Origin: Chloroflexota bacterium
Lineage (GTDB): Bacteria > Chloroflexota > Chloroflexia > Thermomicrobiales > UBA6265
Direction: 5' to 3'
Assembly: GCA_023389575.1 (NCBI GenBank)
Contig: JAEWEG010000094.1
Span: 1-34,064 of the forward strand
DNA: 34,064 nt
Part shown: in pieces, positions 24,286-32,590 of the stretch
Numbering within the stretch: position 1 is the first letter of the stretch
Layout of the letters: each line of letters starts with the position of its first letter
Translations under genes and position numbers: made by a program
Notes under the pieces: model-generated
Seen by the model: only the letters and a program-made list of their open reading frames with translations
Database searches by the model: none
What the model was told of the DNA's origin: nothing

Positions 24286-25821
24286 GTGCCAGGAGTCAGC
24301 CGCCGCACCGTCGCCAAGGCAGCCGGTATCGTCACGGGCGCCGTAGTCCTTCCCGCGGCGGCCCTGTCGGGCTGGATTTGGGTCACCGCCGACAAGACCA
24401 ACGTGGGCCGCGTCACCTTCGACCAGGCCCTGCATATCCCGGAACTGCTGGCGCCGCCGATTGATGCCGACGGCGTCCGCGGGTTCGAGGTGTCACTCCA
24501 GGAAGGAACCGCGGAATTCCTCCCGGGGAATCCCGCGAACACATGGGGAATCAATGGTCCGTACCTGGGGCCCACGCTGAGGTTGGCCCGTGGGGATGCC
24601 GTGCATATCGACGTGACGAACAGCCTGCCAGAGGCCACCACGATCCACTGGCATGGGATGGAGCTTCCGGCCCGGATGGATGGTGGTCCCCACCAGGTGA
24701 TCGATCCCGGTGACACCTGGTCGCCAGCCTGGCATGTCGACCAGCTACCTGCAACGCTCTGGTACCACCCTCATCCGCATGGGGAGACCCAGCGCCACGT
24801 CTATCAGGGCCTCGCCGGACTCATCATCATCGAGGACGACGATCCGAGCCTGCCGGTGGAGTACGGCGTGGACGACATACCGCTCATCCTGCAGGACAAG
24901 GAGTTCGGTGATCATGGTCAGTTGACGCTCGACACATCCAACGACTGGTTCGGAACCGAACTGATCGGATTCCTGGGATCAGACATTCTGGTAAACGGAA
25001 CGTGGGGACCGTTCCTCGAAGTCGATCGGGCAATGATCCGGTTCCGGGTGCTCAATGCCGCCAACGCCCGAATCTTCGATGTTGCATTCGACGATGGGCG
25101 GCAATTCATGGTGGTGGCGAACGACGTTGGCCATCTGCCGGCTCCAGTGCCGGTCGACCACTTCATGCTGAGCCCCGGCGAGCGCGTCGAGTTCCTTTGC
25201 GCGTTCGAGCCCGGCGAACGATGCCGGATGGTCAGCCGTCCGCCCGACCTCGACGCCAACTTCATCGTCGACCGGCTCGCGGGGGGAGGTGACGGATTCG
25301 AACTGCTTGAGATTCGCGCCGCGCAGACACTCGACGACGACTACACAATGCCGGAACGCCTCCCCGCGCCCCCGCCGGTTGACGACGTGAACGTGGCGAC
25401 GACCCGGAAGTTTGTCCTGGGTGACTTCAACACGATCAACGGCGTGGCCATGGACATGTCCCGCATTGATTTCGTGGTGTCGCTCGGCGGGGACGAAGTG
25501 TGGGAAATCGAAAACGGCAGCCTGAACCCGCACAATTTCCATGTCCACAACGCCGCCTTCACGATTCTGGACATTGGTGGGCAGCCGCCGCCAGAGGCGA
25601 TGTCGGGGAGGAAAGACACCGTCTACGTGTCGCCGGGATCGACGGTACGCGTGGCGATCATGTTCGGTCAGTATGCCGATCCCCGCATGCCGTACATGCT
25701 TCACTGCCACCTGTTGGTCCATGAGGATGCCGGCATGATGCAGCAGTTCGTCCTCGTCGAGCCGGGTACCGAAGGGGATGTTGTCACCACCATCGATCCT
25801 TACTCGCATGACGGCCACTAA
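24286..25821 (+). CDS. Tat-exported multicopper oxidase (CueO/bilirubin-oxidase-like)
   Basis: The protein has 511 residues. The N-terminus has twin arginines (SRRTVAK, Arg 6 and 7) and a hydrophobic helix, so it is exported folded with copper. All four copper motifs are present: HWHG (121-124), HPHPH (161-165), HNFHVH (416-421), and HCHLLVHEDAGM (473-484). The last gives the type 1 Cys474 with axial Met484. Three cupredoxin domains are expected from length. Members oxidise phenols, bilirubin or Cu(I)/Mn(II)/Fe(II) while reducing oxygen to water. Start GTG 24286 has GGGAGG upstream (24271-24276). The sensor kinase gene starts ten bases after the stop, so copper or envelope stress may control this group. 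Confidence 0.93.
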   Translation: MPGVSRRTVAKAAGIVTGAVVLPAAALSGWIWVTADKTNVGRVTFDQALHIPELLAPPIDADGVRGFEVSLQEGTAEFLPGNPANTWGINGPYLGPTLRLARGDAVHIDVTNSLPEATTIHWHGMELPARMDGGPHQVIDPGDTWSPAWHVDQLPATLWYHPHPHGETQRHVYQGLAGLIIIEDDDPSLPVEYGVDDIPLILQDKEFGDHGQLTLDTSNDWFGTELIGFLGSDILVNGTWGPFLEVDRAMIRFRVLNAANARIFDVAFDDGRQFMVVANDVGHLPAPVPVDHFMLSPGERVEFLCAFEPGERCRMVSRPPDLDANFIVDRLAGGGDGFELLEIRAAQTLDDDYTMPERLPAPPPVDDVNVATTRKFVLGDFNTINGVAMDMSRIDFVVSLGGDEVWEIENGSLNPHNFHVHNAAFTILDIGGQPPPEAMSGRKDTVYVSPGSTVRVAIMFGQYADPRMPYMLHCHLLVHEDAGMMQQFVLVEPGTEGDVVTTIDPYSHDGH

Positions 25822-25831
25822 ACTGGGATAC

Positions 25832-26995
25832 ATGAACGCGCTACGCTCGTATGTCCCAACCATCCGGGGAATCGATATCCTGCTGGCGCTGGCCGAATGC
25901 GGGGTGGTCATCGCCCTCGCGGCGGTGGCGTTCGAGCCGGAGAGCGCGAGCGCCATGCCCATGGCGATTGTGTTGGGTGCCACGTTGGGGACGACGGTCC
26001 TCTTCGCCTGGCGGTTCCCCGTGGTGGCGCTGATAACGGCGATTGTCGCGCTTCTCGCCTACCACCTGGCGGAAATCACACCTGTCGGCATGTCGTGGCC
26101 ACTCGTTATCCCCTATGTGGTGGTCGCGGCACGAGGTTCGGTGCGGATCGGCGCGATCACCGCCGTGATCCTGTCGGTCAACTCCATTGGATGGCGAATC
26201 TGGGTTGAGCACGAGCCTTCAACCAGAACCTGGACTGAAGAGGCACTCTCGCTGGCGGTTGTCGCTCTCGCTCTGGCCGTGGGGGCGGCGATGCATCAGC
26301 GACAGCTTTGGGCGGAAGAGGTCAGGGAACGGTTGAGGCAGGTGCAGGTGTCGGCCAGGCGTGAAAACGAGCGGCTGGTGGCGGAATCGCGTCTGGCCGC
26401 CGCCGCCGACCTTCACGACATCGCGGGCCACAGCCTGGTGTCGATCGGACTCCAGCTGCAAATCGCCGCCGAAACACTCGACGACGACCCTGCCGCTGGA
26501 CGCGACGCGATCGCGTCGGCTCTGCGCGCGCACGATCGCGCGATCGTGGAACTGTCCGAAACCGTCAGGCTGTTGCGCGAGGGATCGCGATCACCACTGA
26601 CCGTGGAAGGGACATCCACGCTCGATCTCACCAGCCTGCGGGAACTTGCCAGGTCAGCCGGTCTCGATCTGACGGTCCAGGTCGACCTGCGGGTACCCAT
26701 GGAGCCAGATGTCGCCGTCGCCGCCTACCGCATCCTCCAGGAAGCCTTGACCAATACCATCAGGCACTCGGGAGCGGAGCATGCGACGTTGTCGATATCG
26801 GCTGACGCCGACGGTCTCCGGCTGACCTTCGCTGACGATGGGCAATCCTCACACCTCTCGCCTGGCGCTGGGCACGGGCTCCGGGGAATGAGGGAACGCG
26901 CCCGTCAACTTGGCGGCACGCTCGACGCGGGGCCGTTGCCGTCGCGGGGATTCCAGGTCGTAGCGTGGTTGCCGGCGCCAGGAGTGAACCCATGA
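25832..26995 (+). CDS. Sensor histidine kinase, DesK/NarL type
   Basis: The protein has 387 residues. About five membrane helices occupy residues 14-155 with little periplasmic sequence, so sensing probably occurs in or at the membrane. A short coiled segment (160-190) leads to the HisKA_3 phosphoacceptor H195 in DLHDIAGHSL. The ATPase domain has the N-box QEALTNTIRHSG (303-314), D335/D336 and the G-box GHGLRGMRERA (347-357). It phosphorylates the response regulator encoded next, whose start overlaps its stop (ATGA). Start ATG 25832 is preferred; ATG 25808 would overlap the oxidase gene. Confidence 0.93.
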   Translation: MNALRSYVPTIRGIDILLALAECGVVIALAAVAFEPESASAMPMAIVLGATLGTTVLFAWRFPVVALITAIVALLAYHLAEITPVGMSWPLVIPYVVVAARGSVRIGAITAVILSVNSIGWRIWVEHEPSTRTWTEEALSLAVVALALAVGAAMHQRQLWAEEVRERLRQVQVSARRENERLVAESRLAAAADLHDIAGHSLVSIGLQLQIAAETLDDDPAAGRDAIASALRAHDRAIVELSETVRLLREGSRSPLTVEGTSTLDLTSLRELARSAGLDLTVQVDLRVPMEPDVAVAAYRILQEALTNTIRHSGAEHATLSISADADGLRLTFADDGQSSHLSPGAGHGLRGMRERARQLGGTLDAGPLPSRGFQVVAWLPAPGVNP

Positions 26996-27651
26996 CCATT
27001 CGAATCGTGCTGGCCGACGACCACGACGATGTCCGGCATGCGTTGCGCAACATCGTCGAGCGGGAACGGGATATTCGAGTGGTGGGGGAGGCCCGATCCG
27101 GGAACGAGCTGCTCTCCGAATGCCGGGCACATCGGCCCGACGTCCTGCTCGTCGATATCCGGATGCCCCAGCAGGATGGCATTAGTGCCCTCCGCGAACT
27201 GTACGGAGGTCCTGACGGCGACCAGCAACCGCGCTCAATCGTGTTGACGACCTACAACCTCGACGACTATGTGTACGCGGCTCTCCGCGCTGGAGCCAGC
27301 GGATTCCTGCTCAAGAATGCCGTGCCTTCCGATATCCGGCGAGCGATACGGCTGGTGCACGAGGGCAATGCCCTGCTGGACCCGGCGGTAACCGGCACGG
27401 TGATCGAACGGTTCGGCCGAGAGTCCCGGTCGGCTCCGCTTTCGCTGGACCATCTCACACCGCGTGAGCGGGAGATTGTGGAACTGGTCGCCCAAGGCCT
27501 CAACAATCAGGAGATCGGGTCGACCCTGTCGATCAGCTACTGGACAGTGAAGACGCACATCGCCCGGATCCTCGAAAAGCTCGACGCGAGAGACCGAACC
27601 CAGATTGTGATAGCGGCGTACGAAGCGGGCATCCGTCCTGGAACGCGATGA
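26992..27651 (+). CDS. Response regulator, NarL/FixJ family
   Basis: The protein has 219 residues. The receiver domain (1-120) has acidic pocket D9/D10, phosphoacceptor D55 (LLVDIRMP), T86/T87 and K108 (GFLLKNA). The C-terminal LuxR-type helix-turn-helix (154-205) has LTPREREIVELVAQGLNNQEI and TVKTHIARILEKL. It overlaps the kinase gene by four bases and ends eight bases before the oppositely oriented DinB gene. Target genes are unknown; the adjacent multicopper oxidase is the first candidate. Confidence 0.94.
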   Translation: MTIRIVLADDHDDVRHALRNIVERERDIRVVGEARSGNELLSECRAHRPDVLLVDIRMPQQDGISALRELYGGPDGDQQPRSIVLTTYNLDDYVYAALRAGASGFLLKNAVPSDIRRAIRLVHEGNALLDPAVTGTVIERFGRESRSAPLSLDHLTPREREIVELVAQGLNNQEIGSTLSISYWTVKTHIARILEKLDARDRTQIVIAAYEAGIRPGTR

Positions 27652-27656
27652 CTAGT

Positions 27657-27674
27657 CAATCAGGGACCTGATTG
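27657..27674. terminator. Hairpin between convergent response-regulator and DinB genes
   Basis: CAATCAGG (27657-27664) and CCTGATTG (27667-27674) are exact complements; as RNA about seven pairs close a four-base loop. It begins six bases after the regulator stop and overlaps the last codons of the DinB-like gene, so it could serve both strands. Confidence 0.5.
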
Positions 27675-28208
27675 CTCAAGGCGATCGGGGATGTGCCGCT
27701 CAGGCCTCAGCGCGTCAAGCACGGCTTGCCCTTCGTCACTGACACGCCAGTCCCAGACGGCGATCTCCGGCGGCGTGATGCCGTGGGTGGAAAGCGTCGT
27801 CCGGATTTGGCTCCGGTGCTCGGTCGCGTGGTGGATGACCTGGGTGAGCAGGAACGAGAGAGACAACTCGAATTCCTGTCCGTCGTCGATATCGATGAAG
27901 AAGGCGTCGTCGACCAGGCCATCGACGAAGGTCATCAGCTCGTCGCCGGCGGCTTCCGCCGCCGCCCGAAGTTCATCCCACCCGCCAAACGGCCCCTGAT
28001 CGGATACCTGTGGCACATCTCGGGTGCCAGGAATTATTCGGACATAATCGGCGTCCGCGGAGACGATATGGCGCATGGTGGCGAGCGAGCTTCCGTAGGT
28101 GCCGGGCACCGTGAGTTCGAGTTGCTCGCTGGTCAGGCCGGCGAGGAAGTCGATCAGGACGAGGTTGGACCAACGGTGATGACGATACATGTTGGACCAC
28201 AGGTTCAT
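27660..28208 (-). CDS. DinB-fold protein
   Basis: The protein has 182 residues, usual for the DinB/YfiT four-helix bundle. The three metal histidines fit H47 (TMRHIVS), H127 and H131 (HHATEHRSQI), the last being the family's most conserved pattern. DinB-like proteins include thiol-dependent transferases and many uncharacterised stress proteins, so no specific reaction is assigned. Start ATG 28208 has AGAGGT at six-base spacing. It diverges from the acetyltransferase gene and converges on the response regulator. Confidence 0.85.
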   Translation of the reverse strand: MNLWSNMYRHHRWSNLVLIDFLAGLTSEQLELTVPGTYGSSLATMRHIVSADADYVRIIPGTRDVPQVSDQGPFGGWDELRAAAEAAGDELMTFVDGLVDDAFFIDIDDGQEFELSLSFLLTQVIHHATEHRSQIRTTLSTHGITPPEIAVWDWRVSDEGQAVLDALRPERHIPDRLEQSGP

Positions 28209-28376
28209 CGAAGCACCTCTTTAAATGGTCGGAACGCGACGTCTGGCAAGGGCGAAAGACGTGACCGGATGACGGACACGACCTCGCGCCGGTATGTGTG
28301 ACCGGTGATTCCAGGAGCCAGCAGTCTATCATGACGTCCGGGCGTATTGGACCCCAATCCGGGAGGCGACAAGACA

Positions 28377-28799
28377 ATGAACGAACCAGCGGCACATGTA
28401 ATCGGCGTGCGCATCGAAAGGCGGCTGCCGACGGCCGATGAGCACCGCCGCCTCGCGATCAGCGTGGGCTGGGAGCATGCCTTCAATTGGACCGTCTTGC
28501 CCGAGTCGCTTGAACGGTCGTTGTTCGGCGTCGTCGCGCTGGCCGGTGATAGGGCCGTCGGCATGGGCCGGATCGTTGGTGATGGCGTGATGTACTTCTA
28601 CATCCAGGATGTGGTGGTCGCGCCCAGTCACCAGCGGCTCGGCATCGGCCAGCAAATCCTCGATGCCCTCATGCAGTACATCCGCCCGCATGCCCCGGCG
28701 TTCGTGGGACTGTTCGCCACCGGCGAAGGGCGGGAATGGTACGAGAGGAACGGCTTCAGTCCCGGGGACATGACCGGCATGTTCCAGGTCGTCACCTGA
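28377..28799 (+). CDS. GNAT-family N-acetyltransferase
   Basis: The protein has 140 residues. Motif A, which binds the acetyl-CoA pyrophosphate, is VVAPSHQRLGIGQQILDALM with Q86-R87-L88-G89-I90-G91. The preceding beta strand MYFYIQDVVV and the late EWYERNGF segment (120-127) are typical. It transfers acetyl groups to an unknown amine in the cytoplasm. Start ATG 28377 has GGGAGG at 28361-28366. It ends three bases before the stop of the convergent ABC exporter gene. Confidence 0.88.
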   Translation: MNEPAAHVIGVRIERRLPTADEHRRLAISVGWEHAFNWTVLPESLERSLFGVVALAGDRAVGMGRIVGDGVMYFYIQDVVVAPSHQRLGIGQQILDALMQYIRPHAPAFVGLFATGEGREWYERNGFSPGDMTGMFQVVT

Positions 28800-28802
28800 C
28801 AG

Positions 28803-30680
28803 TCAGTCCGCCGCCGCCCGGGCCGGGGATTCCGCGAACTGTGTGCGGTACAGCTCGGCATACCGTCCGTTTCTTGCCAGCAGGTCGGCATGAGCACCAC
28901 GCTCGGCGATCCGGCCCGCCTCGATCACCAGGATTTCGTCCGCCATCCGGATGGTCGACAGCCGGTGGGCGATGACGATCGCGGTCCTGCCCGCCAGTGC
29001 CTCGCCCAGCGCGGCCTGCACCGCCGCCTCCGAGGTCGAATCGAGGTGAGCGGTCGCCTCGTCGAGGATCACGACGCGAGGCCGGGCCAGCAGGAGGCGT
29101 GCGATGGTCAGTCGCTGGCGCTCCCCACCGGAGAAGCGATATCCGCGTTCACCGACGACCGTGTCGAGCCCTTCGGGCAACTGTTCCACCACATCGGAGA
29201 GCCGCACCCGGCGCAACACGTCCCACAGCTCGTCATCCGTCGCGGTGGGGTTCGCCAGCAGCAGGTTGGCCCTCAGCGACTCGTGGAACATGTGCCCATC
29301 CTGGGTGACCACGCCCAGCGCCTCGCGCATGGAGGCGAACGACAGGTCGCGGACATCCACGCCGCCAATCTTCACGCTGCCTTCATCGACATCGTAGAGG
29401 CGTGGCACAAGCTGGGAGATGGTCGACTTCCCAGCGCCCGAGGAGCCGACCAGCGCCACCATCCGGCCCGGCGCGACGTCGAACGAGATGTCGTGGAGGA
29501 CTGGAACGCCGCCGCGCGAATCCAGCACGGCCACATCTTCCAGCGAGGCCAGCGACACCTTCTCGGCGGTGGGATAGGCGAACGACACGTGGTCGAAGGT
29601 CACGCCGAGCGGTCCGTCTGGCAGCGGGGTGGGTGATTCCGGTTCGGTCAGCAATGGTTCGAGGTCGAGTACCTCGAAAACGCGCTCGAAGCTGACCACC
29701 GCGCTCATCACGTCCACCCGCGCACCGGCGAGCGCCGTCAGCGGAGCGTAGAGCCGCGTGAGCAGGAGCGCGAGCGACACCACCGAGCCCGCTTCGAGCG
29801 TGCCTTCCAGCGCGTAGAATCCGCCCAATCCATAGACCACCGCCAGCGCGAGGGCGGACACCAGGGTAAGAGCGGTGACGAACGTGAACTGGGTCATGGC
29901 GGTGCGGACACCAATCGCCCGAACCCGGTCGGCCCGGTCTCGGAACTCACGTTGCTCAACCTCTGGCTGACCGAAGAGCTTCACGAGCGTGGCTCCGCCC
30001 GCCGAAAACCGCTCGGTCATCTGGATGCTCATGGCGGAGTTGTGGTTCGCCGCTTCGCGTTGGAGTTCGGCCAGGCGGGCGCCCATGCGGCGCGCCGGAA
30101 TCACGAACACCGGCAGGAGCACCAACGCCAGGAGCGTGATTTGCCAGGAGATTCGCAACATAACGGCGAGCGTCAGCACCAGCATCACGACGTTGCTCAC
30201 CACGCCCGAAAGCGTGCTGGCGAATGCCCGTTGGGCGCCGATCACGTCGTTGCTGAGCCGGCTGACCAGCGCGCCGGTGCGGGTTCGCAGGAAGAACGCG
30301 ATCGGCATCCGTTGGACGTGGTTGTAGACGGCGGTTCGCAGATCGAGGATGAGCCCCTCGCCGATGTTCGCCGAAAGCCAGCGAGATACGATTCCCATCC
30401 CGGCCTCGGCGATGGCTATCAGCGCGATCACCACCGCCAGCCAGACGACCGTGCTCCGCGAGTCACCGTCCACGATCGCGTTCACGACTTGCCCGGCAAG
30501 CAGCGGCGTGGCGACCGCCAGCACCGCGCTGACGATGCTCAACAGCACGAACAGGATGATGCGATTGCGGTGTCGGGCGGCGAACCCTCCGATCCGGCGC
30601 AGGGTTTCGCGGGAGATGCGCCCGTCGGTATTTCGGCCTCGCGTGAGCGTGTGAAGCGATGACCAGGCGGTTGATTCCAT
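28803..30680 (-). CDS. ABC exporter, half-transporter of MsbA/multidrug type
   Basis: The protein has 625 residues, one membrane domain fused to one ATPase. Six helices lie between about 38 and 310. The ATPase has Walker A GSSGAGKST (412-420), Q460, signature FSGGERQR (516-523), Walker B VVILDEATAHLD (536-547) and H572 (AHRLSTI). An insertion around 372-392 precedes the usual strand before Walker A. It should work as a homodimer exporting lipids, drugs or peptides. Start ATG 30680 has a modest GGAG about 12 bases away. Its promoter (30731-30761) has MerR-type geometry, implying induction by a toxic ligand or stress. Confidence 0.93.
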   Translation of the reverse strand: MESTAWSSLHTLTRGRNTDGRISRETLRRIGGFAARHRNRIILFVLLSIVSAVLAVATPLLAGQVVNAIVDGDSRSTVVWLAVVIALIAIAEAGMGIVSRWLSANIGEGLILDLRTAVYNHVQRMPIAFFLRTRTGALVSRLSNDVIGAQRAFASTLSGVVSNVVMLVLTLAVMLRISWQITLLALVLLPVFVIPARRMGARLAELQREAANHNSAMSIQMTERFSAGGATLVKLFGQPEVEQREFRDRADRVRAIGVRTAMTQFTFVTALTLVSALALAVVYGLGGFYALEGTLEAGSVVSLALLLTRLYAPLTALAGARVDVMSAVVSFERVFEVLDLEPLLTEPESPTPLPDGPLGVTFDHVSFAYPTAEKVSLASLEDVAVLDSRGGVPVLHDISFDVAPGRMVALVGSSGAGKSTISQLVPRLYDVDEGSVKIGGVDVRDLSFASMREALGVVTQDGHMFHESLRANLLLANPTATDDELWDVLRRVRLSDVVEQLPEGLDTVVGERGYRFSGGERQRLTIARLLLARPRVVILDEATAHLDSTSEAAVQAALGEALAGRTAIVIAHRLSTIRMADEILVIEAGRIAERGAHADLLARNGRYAELYRTQFAESPARAAAD

Positions 30681-30730
30681 GAGTAAGAGGGCTCCAGCGT
30701 ACGTCGAGATGCTTAATCGTTTACGCGATC

Positions 30731-30761
30731 AGCATAGCCCTTCAAGCGCGCTTGAAGTCAA
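30731..30761 (-). promoter_or_regulatory. MerR-type promoter with 19-bp spacer, driving the ABC exporter
   Basis: On the minus strand TTGACT (-35, plus-strand 30756-30761) and TATGCT (-10, 30731-30736) are 19 bases apart. This overlong spacer is the hallmark of promoters activated by MerR-family proteins. The start would be near 30724, about 44 bases before the ATG at 30680. Confidence 0.7.
30740..30757. promoter_or_regulatory. 18-bp perfect palindrome, MerR/SoxR-like operator
   Basis: CTTCAAGCGCGCTTGAAG is an exact palindrome between -35 and -10, overlapping the last two bases of the -35. Length, position and the CTTCAAG/CTTGAAG halves resemble SoxR and drug-sensing MerR operators. No MerR-family gene is in the window, so the regulator is elsewhere. 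Confidence 0.7.
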
Positions 30762-30896
30762 CCACCTGGGCAGGAGGAGCTTCTTGAATCGTCATTCGCT
30801 TCGGTCAGGAGTGACGGTCATCGCCACCGGCGAGGAGCATGTCGGGATGTCGCGGTCGCGAGAGGGGAAGGTTTGAGAGCGCGGGGGGCAGTGGAT

Positions 30897-31310
30897 TCAG
30901 TCAGCGGCGCGCGAGTGCACCACGCGGATGACAGCTTCGGGGTCATGCTCGATCACGCGCAGGAGCACTCGTGCTCCTGCGTCGGGCAGCGCCTCCCCGG
31001 ATTCCCACGCCAGCACGGTGGCGATAGGGATGCCGAACCGTTCGGCGAACTGGAATACGGTCAGGTTCAGGCGCTGGCGAACGTCTCGAAACTCATTGGG
31101 TTGAGCGAGTTGTTCGAGTTCCTCGGTTGTGAGTGGAGGATTATCAGGGTCGGAAAGCGCATTCTCCTCGATCTCGTCTTCTGTCATCGAGTGAAGACGT
31201 TCCCAGTCGGTCCGGTTCACATCGGTCCTGATTGATCCGTCGGGATTGTCGATCGTGAAAGTGCCATCCTCATTTGGAATTGCCCTGACCAGCGTATCGT
31301 CGTCGCTCAC
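30897..31310 (-). CDS. Helix-turn-helix antitoxin (BrnA-like partner)
   Basis: The protein has 137 residues. The C-terminal half is a helix-turn-helix resembling Xre/HigA antitoxins: FRDVRQRLNLTVFQFAERFG followed by IPIATVLAWESGEALPDAGA, with a LLRVIEHDPEAV tail. Before it, the acidic segment MTEDEIEENALSDPDNPPLT is typical of antitoxins paired with BrnT. About 40 extra N-terminal residues look like a small beta domain. Start GTG 31310 is supported by GAGGAG at eight-base spacing, and it overlaps the toxin gene by 41 bases. It should neutralise the toxin and repress the pair's promoter. Confidence 0.8.
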   Translation of the reverse strand: MSDDDTLVRAIPNEDGTFTIDNPDGSIRTDVNRTDWERLHSMTEDEIEENALSDPDNPPLTTEELEQLAQPNEFRDVRQRLNLTVFQFAERFGIPIATVLAWESGEALPDAGARVLLRVIEHDPEAVIRVVHSRAAD

Positions 31311-31551
31311 TTCGATGGCTCCTCGTGGCGGAAATGATGCGGACCGAGGACGCTCGCATCGTGAAGACCACGATAATGCTGGTTACTCCAGGATACCCAA
31401 ACGCCTTGAAACGCTGTTCTCCGTAATCCGTGGTGGTGCCGGTGTCAATAATGGTGGCTGGGTCGTCGAAAATCATCTTGGCATCTTCGAAACTGATGCC
31501 GTGTTTACCCAGGTTGGAAACGGCCTTGCCCTCATCCCACTCGAAGATCAT
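31270..31551 (-). CDS. brnT: BrnT-family toxin
   Basis: The protein has 93 residues, the family's usual size. The N-terminal FEWDEGKAVSNLGKHGISFE matches the BrnT signature, and the later RIISATRSHRSERRRY segment (71-86) is its conserved basic end. BrnT is a RelE/ParE-fold ribonuclease that halts translation when free. The toxin gene comes first and the antitoxin second, the normal order for brnTA. Start ATG 31551 has no good ribosome-binding site. The gene lies 37 bases after the stop of an ABC permease gene on the same strand and could be read through from it. Confidence 0.85.
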   Translation of the reverse strand: MIFEWDEGKAVSNLGKHGISFEDAKMIFDDPATIIDTGTTTDYGEQRFKAFGYPGVTSIIVVFTMRASSVRIISATRSHRSERRRYAGQGNSK

Positions 31552-31588
31552 GGAAGGAGCCTGGTCTCCAGACCATGCCCGCCACCGG

Positions 31589-32566
31589 TCACCGCTTCAT
31601 CCAGGGGTCGAGGGCATCCCGCAGGCCGTCGCCGATGAAGTTGAAGGCCAGCACGGTCATCGACAGGATGATCGCCGGGAAGATCAGCATGTAAGGGTGC
31701 GAACGCATCTGCGGAATCGCGTCGCTGATCATCAGGCCCCAGCTTGGCATCGGCGGGAGCACGCCCAACCCAAGGAAGCTGATGCCCGCCTCATACAGGA
31801 TGGCGCCGGGAATGCCGAGCGTCGCCGCGACCACGATCGGGGCGATGGTGTTCGGCAGGATGTGACGCCGCACCACCTGGCCGCCAGGCGCGCCCAGCCC
31901 GTGCGCGGCCTCGACGTATTCCTTCTGCTTCAGCGACATGGTGTTCGCCCGCACGATCCGGGCGACGGTTAGCCAGCTGACCAGGCCCAGCCCGATGTAG
32001 ACACCGATCAAACCACCGGTCTTGCGGTCGACATCGGCCAGTACCTTGACCATGCCGGTCGGTTCGTCCCCAAACTGCCCGCGCATGAACGTCATGATCA
32101 GGATGACGAACAGCAGGTTCGGCATGGCGTAGAGCACGTCGACCAGGCGCATGATGGCCGTGTCGACCTTGCCACCGAGATACCCCGCCGTCAGGCCCAT
32201 CGGAACGCCGATCGCCAGGATCACCAACTGCACCACGATACCGACAGTCAGCGAGATACGGGCGCCAAAGATCAGGCGGGTCATCAGGTCGCGGCCGAGG
32301 GCGTCGGTGCCGAACGGATGCGCCCAGCTTGGTCCCTGGAGCGACACCGACAAATCCTGGTCCGAGTAGGTCTGGGGCAGGAGGAATGGCACGACGATGG
32401 CGATGGTGGCGATGGTGACGATGAAGGCGAGCGAGACGACCGCCAGCTTGTTCTTGCGGAATTGCTTCCAGGCGCTCGCCCAGAATCCCTCCACGGTCGC
32501 CGAGGATGCCCTGGCTTCGAGGGCGGTGATGGTGGTGCTTGTGGGCGGCGCGCTCGCTGCCTGCAT
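31589..32566 (-). CDS. ABC transporter permease, DppC/OppC type (second importer)
   Basis: The protein has 325 residues. The first membrane segment is near 42-62. FGTDALGRDLMTR follows after only about 30 residues, so this protein lacks the enlarged loop of the left-hand importer. The EAA loop reads EAAHGLGAPGGQVVRRHILPN, and the C-terminus NFIGDGLRDALDPWMKR is typical. It pairs with the DppB-type permease 24 bases upstream. Start ATG 32566 has AGGAG upstream. No ATPase gene follows; the BrnT gene comes next. Confidence 0.93.
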   Translation of the reverse strand: MQAASAPPTSTTITALEARASSATVEGFWASAWKQFRKNKLAVVSLAFIVTIATIAIVVPFLLPQTYSDQDLSVSLQGPSWAHPFGTDALGRDLMTRLIFGARISLTVGIVVQLVILAIGVPMGLTAGYLGGKVDTAIMRLVDVLYAMPNLLFVILIMTFMRGQFGDEPTGMVKVLADVDRKTGGLIGVYIGLGLVSWLTVARIVRANTMSLKQKEYVEAAHGLGAPGGQVVRRHILPNTIAPIVVAATLGIPGAILYEAGISFLGLGVLPPMPSWGLMISDAIPQMRSHPYMLIFPAIILSMTVLAFNFIGDGLRDALDPWMKR

Positions 32567-32590
32567 GGATATATGCTCCTGGGCCAGCGG

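Noticed and set aside
30679..30876. 65-codon plus-strand frame between the ABC exporter and the antitoxin
   Set aside because: It covers the MerR-type promoter, has no ribosome-binding site and resembles nothing known.
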